From Paenibacillus sp. FSL A5-0031 (lineage in GTDB: Bacteria > Bacillota > Bacilli > Paenibacillales > Paenibacillaceae): DNA of 64,000 nt. This document shows positions 8,087 to 18,700 of this stretch, in pieces (positions within the stretch are counted from its first letter, which is position 1; the number at the start of each line of letters is the position of its first letter). The stretch spans positions 235,716 through 299,715 of the forward strand of contig NZ_MRTD01000010.1 in the NCBI RefSeq assembly GCF_001956295.1. Direction: 5' to 3'. The notes under the pieces were generated by a model. That model made no database searches, had not been told where the DNA came from, and saw only the letters and a list, made by a program, of their open reading frames with translations. The position numbers and the translations under genes were made by a program.

Positions 8087-8869
8087 TTATTCCACCTCTT
8101 CAAATGGTTTGTTTACGAAATAATACATAACGCCCATAAGGACGGAGCCACCAATTAAATTACCTAGTGTTACAGGTACAAGATTATGAATCATGCCTTC
8201 TAGTGAAATGGTTCCCGGATGATTCAGCACAAGCGCAATGGCGAAGGTGCAAAGATTAGCGATGCTGTGCTCGTAGCCTGAAATAAAGAAGCAGAATACG
8301 AATAGCATCATAGCGAACAACTTTGGCCCATCTCCGCGCAGTGACATCGGAACAAAAAATGCTAAGCAGACCAGCCAGTTACACAATACACCCCGGAAAA
8401 ACAATTCCCATACCGGTGCGTGAAGCTTCTTCTCTACGACACTGAGTAAAAATCCATTAACGGACGCATCGCTGAACAATCCGGTTGCCCATATGAGAAG
8501 GGCGAAAGCAACTGCACCAAGAAAGTTGCCTGCGTAGCTTGCACACCATAGCTTTACAACGTTTAGCCAGCGCATTTTGCCCCTAAGAGCTGCAAAGGTG
8601 AAATAGAAGGTGTTTCCTGTAAAAAGATCTCCTCCGCCATAGGCGATTAGAATGATTGCTGCTCCAAACGTTATCGCCGCCATTGGATAGGTTAGCGGAC
8701 TATGTGACTCATAGAAAAAGCTGCCTGTCTTAAACGCTACGATTACGCCAAATCCGATAAACATACTCGCTAACATGGCTCGCAATATATATCTCAGCTT
8801 GCTTGTCAAAAACACCTTTTGCTTCTTCAAAGCAAGCTGTTCAACCCTTCTCAAAGGAGCATGCTCCAT
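8087..8869 (-). CDS. Formate/nitrite transporter (FNT) family channel, possibly lactate/formate
   Basis: A 260-residue FNT protein (FocA/NirC/YrhG family) with six membrane helices. Characteristic segments are the GGDLFTGNTFYF loop and the ANLCTFAIALVLNHPG region. The family forms pentameric channels for small monovalent acids. The next gene, 2 bp downstream, is lactate dehydrogenase, and some FNT members carry lactate, so lactate or formate export is the best guess. The ATG follows AGGAGGATTTCAT. The leader holds a long inverted repeat (8965-9036). The unusually basic ~30-residue N-terminal extension before the first helix is a minor oddity. Confidence 0.88.
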   Translation of the reverse strand: MEHAPLRRVEQLALKKQKVFLTSKLRYILRAMLASMFIGFGVIVAFKTGSFFYESHSPLTYPMAAITFGAAIILIAYGGGDLFTGNTFYFTFAALRGKMRWLNVVKLWCASYAGNFLGAVAFALLIWATGLFSDASVNGFLLSVVEKKLHAPVWELFFRGVLCNWLVCLAFFVPMSLRGDGPKLFAMMLFVFCFFISGYEHSIANLCTFAIALVLNHPGTISLEGMIHNLVPVTLGNLIGGSVLMGVMYYFVNKPFEEVE

Positions 8870-8964
8870 ATGAAATCCTCCTAATGTGTGGTGTTAATCG
8901 TTTATGCTGTGCTCGCTTTCGTTTGCTACACCTTTAGTTTAGGGGATTCTCTTCCATTTGTATG

Positions 8965-9036
8965 TCGGGGAACTCCCTGAACTATAGCTAAGGGTTTCTA
9001 TGCGAAAGCTGCTTAGCAAATAGGGAGGTTCCCCGA
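8965..9036 (-). other. Long imperfect hairpin in the 5' leader of the FNT-ldh operon
   Basis: Arms TCGGGGAAC(C)TCCCT and AGGGAGTTCCCCGA pair over 14 bp with a single bulged base. Inside, GCTAAG / CTTAGC can form a second helix. No T-run follows on either strand, so it is not a terminator. A possible promoter for the FNT gene (TTTACC-N16-TATAAA on the minus strand, ending near 9060) would place this at the very 5' end of the transcript. No known riboswitch class was recognised. Confidence 0.5.
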
Positions 9037-9092
9037 TGTGGCCTCCATGATCATTCTTTTATAATAGAAATAAGTGATCGGTAAATGAGAGG

Positions 9093-9275
9093 ATGGCGGT
9101 AAACAAAATGGACATACAGGCATCTTTAAATGAGGATAACAAGGAGAATACAGAAAACGGAGCACCGCATGATAAAGACAAGGCAGCTGGTCATCGTCAT
9201 AACGGCAAATGCTGCAATTGCTCAAAAAGCTCATGCCAGGACAAAACTAAAGCAGAATCGCCCCATGATAAGTAA
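9093..9275 (+). CDS. Small Cys/His-rich hydrophilic protein, function unknown
   Basis: A 60-residue (or 55, from the ATG at 9108) polypeptide rich in Asp, Lys, Asn and His with a C-terminal cluster GKCCNCSKSSC that could bind a metal. No family recognised. Evidence for a real gene: a TATAAT box at 9060-9065, a purine-rich GAGAGG before the first ATG, and a strong T-tailed terminator 20 bp after the stop. It is transcribed divergently from the FNT-ldh operon, and the two promoters would nearly overlap. A short random frame remains possible. Confidence 0.45.
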   Translation: MAVNKMDIQASLNEDNKENTENGAPHDKDKAAGHRHNGKCCNCSKSSCQDKTKAESPHDK

Positions 9276-9293
9276 CAAATAAGCGCCAACACG

Positions 9294-9348
9294 CAAAAAA
9301 GGAGCAGCTCCTTAAGGTTTATGACCTATTGGAGCTGCTCCTTTTTTG
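9294..9348. terminator. Bidirectional terminator between convergent genes
   Basis: Perfect 11-bp stem GGAGCAGCTCC / GGAGCTGCTCC (9301-9311, 9331-9341), flanked by an A-run on the left and a T-run on the right. It can serve both the small plus-strand gene and the minus-strand HesB-like gene. Confidence 0.85.
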
Positions 9349-9369
9349 TTGTCCTGCTATGCCATGTGG

Positions 9370-9657
9370 TTATTCCACAACCATTTTAATTTCTTCATAC
9401 TTCTCGTCAAAAGAAATGCGAAGCGTCTTATTATCCAAATACCACAGATTATCATCTTCTATAAAATAGGTAATACCTTCTACGACATCACGAAGTCCCG
9501 CTGTCTTGGGCTCATCCTTCATAATGCCAAGTGAAAGTCCTGGATGAACGCTGCCGCAGCCGCCCAGGCGAACGTAAATACGAATCGCTTCACCATCGGA
9601 AAGACCCATTTCTTTTTTGTACCAGCGAGCTGCTGGTTGTTCCACTATTAAATTCAT
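9370..9657 (-). CDS. HesB/YneR family protein
   Basis: A 95-residue HesB-like (IscA-related fold) protein. The N-terminal amphipathic region (PAARWYKKEMGLSDGEAIRIYVRLGGCGSVHPG) and the central FIEDDNLWYLDNKTLRISFD block match the YneR/HesB-like group of Bacillales. The group retains the A-type carrier fold but not the full three-cysteine Fe-S motif; only the Cys in GGCGS is seen here. Role unknown, possibly iron-sulfur or redox related. Monocistronic, starting behind GGAAGGAGC and ended by the bidirectional hairpin. Confidence 0.82.
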   Translation of the reverse strand: MNLIVEQPAARWYKKEMGLSDGEAIRIYVRLGGCGSVHPGLSLGIMKDEPKTAGLRDVVEGITYFIEDDNLWYLDNKTLRISFDEKYEEIKMVVE

Positions 9658-9781
9658 CTTAGGTCAGCTCCTTCCGCTACATGCTCTACTCCATCATCAC
9701 GAAATCGCTTAGCGGTGTCAACCCTTACGTACCAAACCATCATCAAAAAAAGCCGATCACCTTCGTATAAGAAGGAAAGGG

Positions 9782-10341
9782 TTATATAATCCCATACTTT
9801 TTGAGCGCAAACTCAATTCCGTCCTCGCTCGACTTTTTGGTAACAAAATCAGCTGCTCCCTTTAGCCGTTCACTCCCATTGCCTATTGCAATGCCTAGCC
9901 CTACAAATTCGAGCATATCTATGTCGTTCTCGCCATCGCCAAAGGCAACCGCTTCTGATTTATCAAGGTTAAAATACTGCAAAACCTTGATGATCGCCAG
10001 CGACTTGGATACCTACTCCTGCAATACATTCAGGACAAAAGGATGCCATCTTCTAAAGGTTAAATGAGGAAACTGCTCCCTGTATTTCTGGGCTGTTTCT
10101 TCATCAGCAAACAAGCACATTAAATTAACCTCTTGTTCATAAATCAAAGGATTTGCCGCTGGGTAATGAAGCAAGGATTAATTTCATCGCACATGGATAA
10201 CAGCCTGCCTGTTGCAGCAACGACCTTGATTCCTTTGTCGATTAGCGCCTTTATCGCTTTTTTTGTTTGATTTGAAATGCTGCCATCCTCATGGTGCGTA
10301 ATCGTTCCATCTACATCGAAAAAAACAATTTTGTAATCCAT
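9782..10341 (-). pseudogene. Decayed Cof-type HAD phosphatase
   Basis: Remnant of a HAD-superfamily (Cof/YwpJ type) sugar-phosphate phosphatase. The 5' part still encodes motif I (VFFDVDGTIT, nucleophile Asp) and motif II region (VVAATGR). The 3' part encodes motif IV (GDGENDIDMLEFVG). Between them roughly 80 codons typical of the family are missing and the frame shifts near 10165-10180 (the sequence resumes as NPLIYEQEVNLMCLFADEE). A further in-frame TAG lies at 10013-10015, inside otherwise intact coding sequence. Intact members are ~260 residues; only ~186 codons remain. Deletion plus frameshift plus nonsense codon argue for a true pseudogene rather than a sequencing error. Confidence 0.85.
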
Positions 10342-10402
10342 AAGCATCTCTCCCTTGCTTTACTTTACCTTTGCAATTGAGATCTAGCAATAAATTACAT
10401 CA

Positions 10403-10426
10403 TAAAAAGACTGCCAATTGGCAGTC
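10403..10426 (-). terminator. Terminator after the VanW gene
   Basis: Perfect 7-bp stem GACTGCC-AATT-GGCAGTC followed on the minus strand by TTTTTATG, 21 bp after the VanW-family stop codon. Confidence 0.75.
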
Positions 10427-10446
10427 CCTAATCTAATCTTTTATGT

Positions 10447-11385
10447 TTATTTTTTTGGCTCCGAGCCGCCAGCATCCATCTCCAGCTTGATTTCCTCAGG
10501 CAATTTTTTCGAAGCGCTGGGCACTTGTCTCGTTTTTGCATTAACGTCTTCCGAAGAGCAAATAACGATGCTAACCTGCCCTCCCTGCGCATAAGCACGA
10601 ATAAGTATAGGCTGATCATATTTATTTTGAAACACAAAGTCCGGCCCGTACCAGCTTACCGTCGCATCGCGGCCTGGCGGAACATATTTGACATGTCGGC
10701 TATGTGAGTAGCGCTCAACAATTTTGAGTCCTGCCCGGTCCACCGCATTAAAGAGGGTAGATGAAATTTGACAAATACCGCCGCCGACGTCTTCCGAAAC
10801 TTCTCCCCTCACAATGACTGGAGCACGCAAATACCCTTTTTCCCTTGTCCGCATGCCAACAACCTCATTAAAAGAAAACCGTTCATCCGGGAAAACAACA
10901 TGGTTATTAATTGCTTTCGCAGCTAATTCAACATTATGAGAACGGTTTTTGTTGCGTGAGTTGTAGTATGTAGCATAGAGTCCAATTTTTTTGGTTTTGA
11001 TGTTCGAGAGCAGCTCGCTGTCTACTTTCGGATAAGTCGTTAGCAGAGGAGCCTCAAGCTTTAATAATTCCCCTTCATAAATAAAGCTGTAAAACAGCTC
11101 CTCGAACGCTTTACGATTAAGCTTACTTCCTGTCTGCTCGGACATGATTCTCCCCGCTCCATCCAGCGCTGCGTTAATAGGAGGCTTCTGCACTCGTTTA
11201 TCAAGCTCATCCATAAATTTATCAAGCTTCTCTTGATTAACGAGCGGAATGCCAGTCATCGAATCGCTATACTGTGCACGTTTCATTTCCGAAATCGCAT
11301 GGCCTTCATGCTCGATAACTAAAGAATCAGAATATGCTCCTTGCTGGAACAATAACAATATGGCCAGAATCCACGGCAATCCCAT
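10447..11385 (-). CDS. Secreted VanW family protein
   Basis: A 312-residue protein starting with a hydrophobic signal or anchor segment (WILAILLLFQQGAYSDS). A poorly conserved domain follows, then the VanW domain from about residue 125 (RSHNVELAAKAINN..FSFNEVVG.R) with the conserved VGGGICQISSTLFNA stretch near residue 205. VanW proteins occur in glycopeptide-resistance clusters and widely in sporeformers; their fold is related to L,D-transpeptidase-associated/G5-type cell-wall proteins and the Cys in GGGICQ is invariant, but the activity is unproven. Single gene with its own terminator, divergent from the plus-strand gene at 11530. Confidence 0.85.
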   Translation of the reverse strand: MGLPWILAILLLFQQGAYSDSLVIEHEGHAISEMKRAQYSDSMTGIPLVNQEKLDKFMDELDKRVQKPPINAALDGAGRIMSEQTGSKLNRKAFEELFYSFIYEGELLKLEAPLLTTYPKVDSELLSNIKTKKIGLYATYYNSRNKNRSHNVELAAKAINNHVVFPDERFSFNEVVGMRTREKGYLRAPVIVRGEVSEDVGGGICQISSTLFNAVDRAGLKIVERYSHSRHVKYVPPGRDATVSWYGPDFVFQNKYDQPILIRAYAQGGQVSIVICSSEDVNAKTRQVPSASKKLPEEIKLEMDAGGSEPKK

Positions 11386-11529
11386 TGTCGTTAATCACCC
11401 CTATACGGTAGTATCCGTGCTAGTATGAATCATTTTAGGCAGAAGCATGCATACGCGGTGACCACATAATTAACGGGAAATTGGCTGAATATAAAGATAA
11501 CGACAATTGGGATTGGAGGAGGACATCTT

Positions 11530-12696
11530 ATGACCCGGATCTGGAGACAAGCAGCTGTTGTTATATTCGTTCTTATATCGCTGTTAACCTTACAAGCCAA
11601 CGATGCCGCTGCGCAGACGATGATGTTGAAGCCCAAAAAATCAAATGAGCAGCAGCAACATATAATGATTATGACTGTCCGCTCTGGTCAACAATCCTCA
11701 TTTATGAGCGAGCTGCAAATTGAAAGCCAAGAAATGGATGCCGCTTTGCGTCAATCCAAGCATGTTCCTGAAGCAGAAATAGACTATTACTCCGATATAG
11801 ACATCACACTAAAGTCTGCTGAAACGGTACATTATCGCTTGGATCGCTCTGGACAGCTCTGGAACGAAGCAAAAGCAGAAAAAATAATTTTGCCTGACAA
11901 GCTAGCTAAGAAGCTGGTTCGATTAGCCGAGGGTTTGCGGACACAGCATTACGGGAAATTGTTGACATGGCAGCAAGCAACGGAGCTTTTGCCTAAAAAA
12001 AGCATGTTTTCCGTGACGGAGCTGGAGACGGGATTAACCTTCCATGTACAACGGCGCGCTGGCAGCGATCATGCAGATGTTCAGCCGTTAACGAAAGAGG
12101 ATTCCCGCGTTATGAAGCAAATTTATAATGACAAATGGAGCTGGAAAAGAAAAGCCATACTCGTCCACTCCGGCGACACCTGGATCGCTGCTTCTATGAA
12201 TGGCATGCCGCATGGCGGTGACGGCATTCCGGAGAATGGCTTCTCTGGTCACTTTTGCATTCACTTTCTAGGCAGCTCCACCCATAAATCAGATACACCA
12301 GACCCCGCGCACCAGATGATGGTACATAAGGCTGCTGGTCAAATCAAACCTTATTTTGAATCTGTTCAGCCAAGCGTTCTAGCTAGAAGCTTCGTTGAAG
12401 CGATGTATCATCAAGACCATGAATTGTTGCTTCCGCTCGCCAAAGAAATGCCAAAGGAAAAGCTCGCTTCCATCTTACATGTTATGGAGTCACTCGTTTC
12501 CATACGAGAGCAAATCCCACCAAAATCCAAAGGTCAGATCCACACCGATGAGCTTGGTGATGCTTTAACTACCCAAATAAGATTACCTGTATCCATCCAT
12601 CAGCTGAATAAGCCTCGCCGAAGCAGCGTCTATACCTTTATGTTCAAACGAGAAACCGCTAAGTCCCCATGGCATATTCAAGATATTATTGAATAA
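11530..12696 (+). CDS. Secreted protein of unknown function with a GHFCIHFLGS-TH motif
   Basis: A 388-residue protein with a good signal peptide (residues ~1-28, cleavage near DAAAQ). The middle shows a His/Gly-rich motif, HGGDGIPENGFSGHFCIHFLGSSTH (about residues 228-252, spaced here from text), followed by DPAHQMMVHKAAG. That combination of His, Cys and Asp suggests a metal-bound catalytic centre. I have seen similar motifs in uncharacterised Paenibacillus secreted proteins but cannot name a family. It starts behind GGAGGAGG, is monocistronic, and ends at a strong hairpin shared with the converging giant enzyme gene. Confidence 0.72.
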   Translation: MTRIWRQAAVVIFVLISLLTLQANDAAAQTMMLKPKKSNEQQQHIMIMTVRSGQQSSFMSELQIESQEMDAALRQSKHVPEAEIDYYSDIDITLKSAETVHYRLDRSGQLWNEAKAEKIILPDKLAKKLVRLAEGLRTQHYGKLLTWQQATELLPKKSMFSVTELETGLTFHVQRRAGSDHADVQPLTKEDSRVMKQIYNDKWSWKRKAILVHSGDTWIAASMNGMPHGGDGIPENGFSGHFCIHFLGSSTHKSDTPDPAHQMMVHKAAGQIKPYFESVQPSVLARSFVEAMYHQDHELLLPLAKEMPKEKLASILHVMESLVSIREQIPPKSKGQIHTDELGDALTTQIRLPVSIHQLNKPRRSSVYTFMFKRETAKSPWHIQDIIE

Positions 12697-12698
12697 AA

Positions 12699-12754
12699 AA
12701 ATCCCTATAGCTGCGGAATCCGAATCACTCGGCTTTCCTTCGCTATAGGGATTT
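12699..12754. terminator. Terminator between convergent genes
   Basis: Perfect 13-bp stem AAATCCCTATAGC / GCTATAGGGATTT (12699-12711, 12742-12754) with a long loop. The A-run on the left gives a seven-T tail on the minus strand, so it mainly serves the giant minus-strand gene. Confidence 0.8.
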
Positions 12755-12770
12755 GTTCAGTTGAAATATT

Positions 12771-15700
12771 TTATTCGAGCATGCTCATCATCGAGTAAAT
12801 GACTTTTGCTGCCTGTGCTCTTGTACTCCATCCATTTGGCATAAATGTATTACCCGACATGCCGTTCAGAATGCCTGTCGACTGCATTTCCTGAACAGCC
12901 TTGACTGCATAATCGGCAATCTCCTCCTGATCGGTGAAAGCAATTGCGCTTCCACTCACAAGCTTCAAGCCAGCCGCCTCAGCTGCACGGTAGGCCATAA
13001 CGGCCATATCCTGCCGTGAGATAAGCTCGTTGACGCCAAAGGTTCCGTCAGACTTGCCTTTTATTATGCCAAGCTTCTCAGCTGCGGCAATTGAGCTGGC
13101 GTACCATGCGCCTGCTTTCACGTCGCTAAAGCTGCTTACGCCTTCGCTGTCTTCTAGCTCAAATGCTAGCATCAGCATTTTCACAAATGCTCCTCGTGTC
13201 ACCTCGCCATTTGGCTGGAAGCTGCTATCTCCATAGCCATTAACAATGCTGCGCGCTGCCAATGCTTCAATCGGATCGATTGCCCATAAAGCTTGATTCA
13301 GATCCGTGAATGCAGATGCCGCATATAGGCTAGAATAATAGCTGAAATGATTCGTCTTGAAGGTGATCGTCCCTGTTTTTGCATCATACTTTCCATTGCG
13401 AACGATTTCGAATTTGCCATCGTCTGCGATATAATAAACGACCACATTGCCCGGCTTCTCACCTGGCTTAAGCACATAAGGAACACTTATCTCAAGTGCA
13501 TGCTTGCCGCCCGCGAATTCACTTATTTTCTTATCGCCTACATATAGATTGAAATCATAGACGGCTGCATCGCCAACTTTCTCTCGAATAGTCTCGGAGA
13601 GTCCAGAAGTATTCATCCTATCGATTGATAGTTTAAGCGTTTCTGTACCTGCGCCAAGCGCACCCTTAAGTGCTTTGTTCGAAAGGGTTACTTTTGCCGA
13701 GCCCGTATCAATGGTTAAAGATAATTCATCCTTCGTATTCAAGCCCGCAAACGCACCGCCACGAATGCTGATCTCTACTAATTTGGCAGACCCTACCGCA
13801 TTCACCTTAATAGCGAGCGATTTCGTTGCTGCTTCGATCGCTTTTTGGAGATCTGCAGCTTCTACCACCGCTGTCGCTTTTCCATTCACTGTCACTGCTT
13901 CAACCGTTACTTGATTGCCAGCAGGTGCTGGAGTTGGCGCTGTACCACCAAGCGGTGAATCCGGTGTTGGACTTGGAGTTGGTGTCGGTGTTGGACTTGG
14001 TGAAACGACTGGATTCGCAAGCAAGGTAATTACTTTCTCCCCTTTTACACCCGATCCATCCGCAGCCGTCGCTACGACGGTTACCTTTCCTTCCGCTGTC
14101 GCATGTAGCAGGCCATCTGTTCCAATTGCTGCCAGAGCCGTAGAACTGCCATCCTCATTCACAACTGACCAAACAACATTTTTGTTAGCCGCAGTATCCA
14201 TATGAACCTCTGCATTCATCTGGAGCGTGCTGCCCACCTTAACAGAATCGGCTTGCCCTGCCGCTGTTACCGTTATCGAAGTAACTAGCGCTTGAATATA
14301 TTGAATACTTGGAGCTGCTGGCATCCCCATTCCGTCTCCTAAATAGAAGCTTGGATGCGGCGGCTGGTTATAAGCAACATTTTGCCAAGCTACTCCTAAA
14401 CGATAGTTCGGATCATGCATCAGCGTACGAATGCGATATTCAGTTTCATCCACAGTAGAGTAAATTCTAAATTCGCTGCTGTCTTCTGAACGCCACATGA
14501 TCTCCTCGCGCCAGTCGCCGAACAAATCAGCCTGCAAGCTAGAGTTCGCTTTCGTCGAGTTATTTGTAGCGGAGCCAACTGCGGTCAATAAATTAACCGT
14601 TTTTGCATTCATATAATCCCACTTATCGATGCGATTATAATCCTGCAGCTCGCGCAGCAGATCGCCATCCCACCATACGCCAAAGTTTGTCGAGCTTGGG
14701 ATGCTCGTCGTTATTTTCTCGCCTTTAGCGCTGTACAATCCTGTAACCGGGATATGCTCGCTACTTACAATATTGGCGCTCCACATCTCTTCACCCAAAT
14801 ATCTTGGATCGAGATCCGCTGACATCCCGCGGCCCGTATCTACGCCGGTATGAATACCCCAAATAATTTCGCCTGTACGCGCATCCTTCAAATCCATCCC
14901 GTATGGGGAGTCGCTATGCTCTTGTACAGCGAATATTTCCAGTCCCGGACGTTCAGGGTCAAGGTCGCCAAAGTGCATCGCATCACCGTGACCAAGTCCC
15001 GTATTGTAGAGCGGCTTGCCATCGTCATCGATACCCATCGCGCCAAAATGAATCTCGTCTTTGCCGTCGCCATCCGAATCGCCTATCGATAAATTGTGAT
15101 TCCCTTGGCCTGCAAAGGAGCCGTTTCCTTCATCGTTAGAGTCAAATACCCACCGCTTCGTCAGCTGACCATTGCGATAGTCATAAGCAGCAATCACCGT
15201 ACGCGTATAATACCCTCTGCTAAAAACTAAGCTCGGCTTCTCGCCGTCAAGATACGCGACCGCTGCTAGAAAACGGTCCACCCGATTGCCGTAAGCATCT
15301 CCCCACGCAGCAACATCACCGCGAGGCGGATCATATTCTGTTGTGGCAAGCGCTTTTCCAGTTGAGCCTTCGAATACGGTTAAATATTCATTGCCTAACA
15401 AAACATATCCGGTACTGTTGCGATAATCCTTGCTAGGATCACCGATGGCTTTGCCCGTTCCGTCAATCGTGCCATCCGCTGTCTTGAACGTCACTTCCGC
15501 ACGTCCATCACCATCCAAGTCATAAACCATAAACTGCGTATAATGCGCTCCTGCTCGAATATTTGGTCCGAGATTAATGCGCCATAGCCGCGTGCCGTCA
15601 AGCTTATAAGCATCCATATACACAATGCCCGTGTAACCGGCTTGGGAATTGTCTTTGCTGTTAGATGGCGACCATAACATGACAATTTCATATTTACCGT

Positions 15701-18700
15701 CACCGTCGAGATCCCCTACGCTAGCGTCACCCGCTGAATACGTGTACGGCTGTCCGTCCTTCGTATAATCATCAGCTGGCTTCTGCAGCGGCACTGATTT
15801 GTACTGCTTTTGCCAAACGCCGAAGCTGCTGGTCGCCGCCTGCTCAACACCGCTCAGCACCGATGTAATATGGTATGAGGATGTGTCTGTACCCGCCGTA
15901 TCCACATAGTTTGTGCTCTTCGTGATTAGCTCATCGTTAAGCTTGACGCCGTCACGATAAACATTGAAGCCGATTGACTCTGGATCAAGTCCTAACATAC
16001 GCCAGCCCAAATAGTTGCCGTTCTCCGTCTTAATGGCGACAGGCGAACGATCCAGATACTCCATTGCGCGAACTAGCGTTGTAATTGCCTGTGTCTCCAA
16101 AGCACCCGACAGCTCAGAAATGCCGCCCTCATTGACAGAGGCCACTTTATAGTAATAAGGAATCGTCGTCAAAACGGTGTTGTCGGTATAAGCTGCCGTA
16201 GATGACTTTCCAATCAACGTATAAGGGCCATTCGCTTCTTTGGCGCGATATACATTGTACATTCTTGCCTGTGGAACGGCATCCCAAGTGAAGCTGATAT
16301 CGTTTTTGTGAATAGAAGCAAGCGCAAGGCCTGTTGGAATCGCTGCTTTCTCCACATTCGGATCAATCATGGACACCTGTAGGAAATTAGAGGCCACTGA
16401 CTCAAATCCGGTATTGTCTATTGCCGACACCGAATATACGTATTCAAGGCCAACATCCGCGCTTGTATCAATAAACGTTGGTTGCGTCGTCACGCCTAGC
16501 AGCTCAGCGCTGCTTGCGACAGTAGCCTTGCGATAAACATGATATTTTACAGCATCAGCTACTCCCGTCCATGAAAGTTCCGCCTTAATTGGATTGCTGC
16601 TCAAATCAAGATCGTTTAGCTCTAGCTTCGTAGGCGCTAGAAGCAGCGGCGTTATTTCAACCCCATTCAAATGAGCAGTCTGACCGCTGAGGATCATGTT
16701 CAGCTGTCCATCCTTAACGGCAATCATGTTGAACACCCGTTCAGCAATATTTTCCTTGCCCGATGATACCGTGCCATAATCCTTATTTTCAATATTAATA
16801 TTCGTTTTCGTTGACCCGATCCAGTCCCCCGTATAGGTTTTGACTGAATAATAACCGTTTGGCAGATCGACTTTGTATTCATAGCTATTGCCAAAATAAG
16901 CAACAAAGTCTCGTCTGAGCGCATCCGTACCCGCTCCGCGGTCGCGATCTATCATACCTGTGCTGTCTGTTATGCCATACCCGCGTTCAGCGGTGTAGAT
17001 CGTATTGCGAGTAACCTCGGTATATCCGGCCTCAACTACACCGCCAATCGTTCCGAAATCATATTTGTACAATGCCGATTTCGTTTGAATAAAGATGGGA
17101 TCGGATGGCGCAGACTCTCCTTTGCCATTCACTGCTGTCACATAAACATGATAGCTGTTCCCTTCAACTAGGCCGCCCATATTCAGCGTCGGAAGTGTAG
17201 AAGTACCAATCATGGCATACGCGCTATCCGGCTCTGAGGAAAGCTTGCGATAGATTTTGTAAATATCCGCTGTTGCTGTTTTGTCCCATTTGAGCAATGC
17301 TCCTGCATTGCTTATGCTTCCAGCGATAAGGCTGGTCGGCTTAGCTGGCACGTTTGCTGGCAATTCAATTTCTTTTACGGATTGAGCCAGTGGCAAATCC
17401 AGCTGCTTAATCGCTGCCGAGAGCATACGCGCGAGCTGGATGGCGCCATATTCTTGGAAATGCGTATCATCAGCGGAGCCATTCGGAAATGCTCCGTATA
17501 CACCAGCTGGCGTATGAAGGAACACCGATAACGTTGCTGCTGGACCGATTGAATCGTAATACGCAATACTCAGCGTGCTCAAATCGACCACATTAACGTC
17601 AAGCTCCTGCCCAACTTCCTTCATCGCTTGCACGTATTCTGGGAAGCTGACGTTAAACTTTCCAGTCTCGGCGTTGAAGCTGCGCCTGCCCATCGGCGTC
17701 ACAAGAATTGGCGTTGCTCCGCGCTGCTTCGCGCCGTTTACATACGTTTTCAAATAGTTTTTGTAATCAGCTGGAGATGCATAACGATCCGGAACGCTAA
17801 TCGTTGCATCATTATGACCAAATTGCACGAGGAAATAATCGCCCGGCTTAATAGCTCTCAGCACCTCGTCCAAGCGGCCTTCGGATATAAAGTTTTTGGT
17901 GCTACGACCGCCGATTGCATGATTTTTGAAAATTACATTTTCAGAGAAAAAGCTTGGAATCATTTGTCCCCAGCCCGCTTGTGGAAGCCAGTACGGATCG
18001 TACGTTTGTACAGTAGAATCACCTGCTAAATAAATAGTAGGCAGCTCGCCTGGTGTACGCTCCGCTTTTTTCGTAATGACGAGCGCGTTGATTTTTGGAG
18101 CAGTCCCCGTAAACTCGAAGTTCAGCTGCCCGTCTACGAGCGCAATATCAAAGCTCATTTCAAGAAATTGACCTGCTGGCCTAACCGCATTGCCATCCAG
18201 TCGTTTTACCTTTTCAATGTTCTCGACCGTAATTGAAATATCCGTTACGTCATTCAGATCCCCAGCAATAAGAGACACGGTGTAATCTGCATTCGGCAGA
18301 TCCACAATAAAGGATGTGTCCTTTACGATGCTGAAGTCCGAGCGCAGCGCATCCGCTGTGCCGCGGTCGACGAAGCTTACCTTTGCCGGATCACCAAATC
18401 CGTATTTTCGCTCCGCGGTATAAGCAACAGCAGAGGAAACGGAAACATAACCATCGGCTGTAGAACCTTTTCCAAAATCAAAACGTTTTACATCTCCATC
18501 CGGCAAGACGACCGGCGGCACATACACGGTGCTTGCCGCGTAAGCCGAGAAGTCGGACAAGACTTGTCCATTCCGTGCTTTTATTTTGTAATATTGTACG
18601 ATAGCAGTATTCGCAGTTTGATCGATATACGACAATGCTGCTGATTGGCCAATCTCAGCATACGTCCCATCCACTGCATCCGAACGATATACCACATAGT

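Noticed and set aside
8965..9036. Leader hairpin as a terminator
   Set aside because: Strong stem but no T-run on either strand and no gene ending just before it.
12699..12754. Possible IS or repeat between convergent genes
   Set aside because: The single perfect inverted repeat with T-tract is fully explained as a shared terminator.
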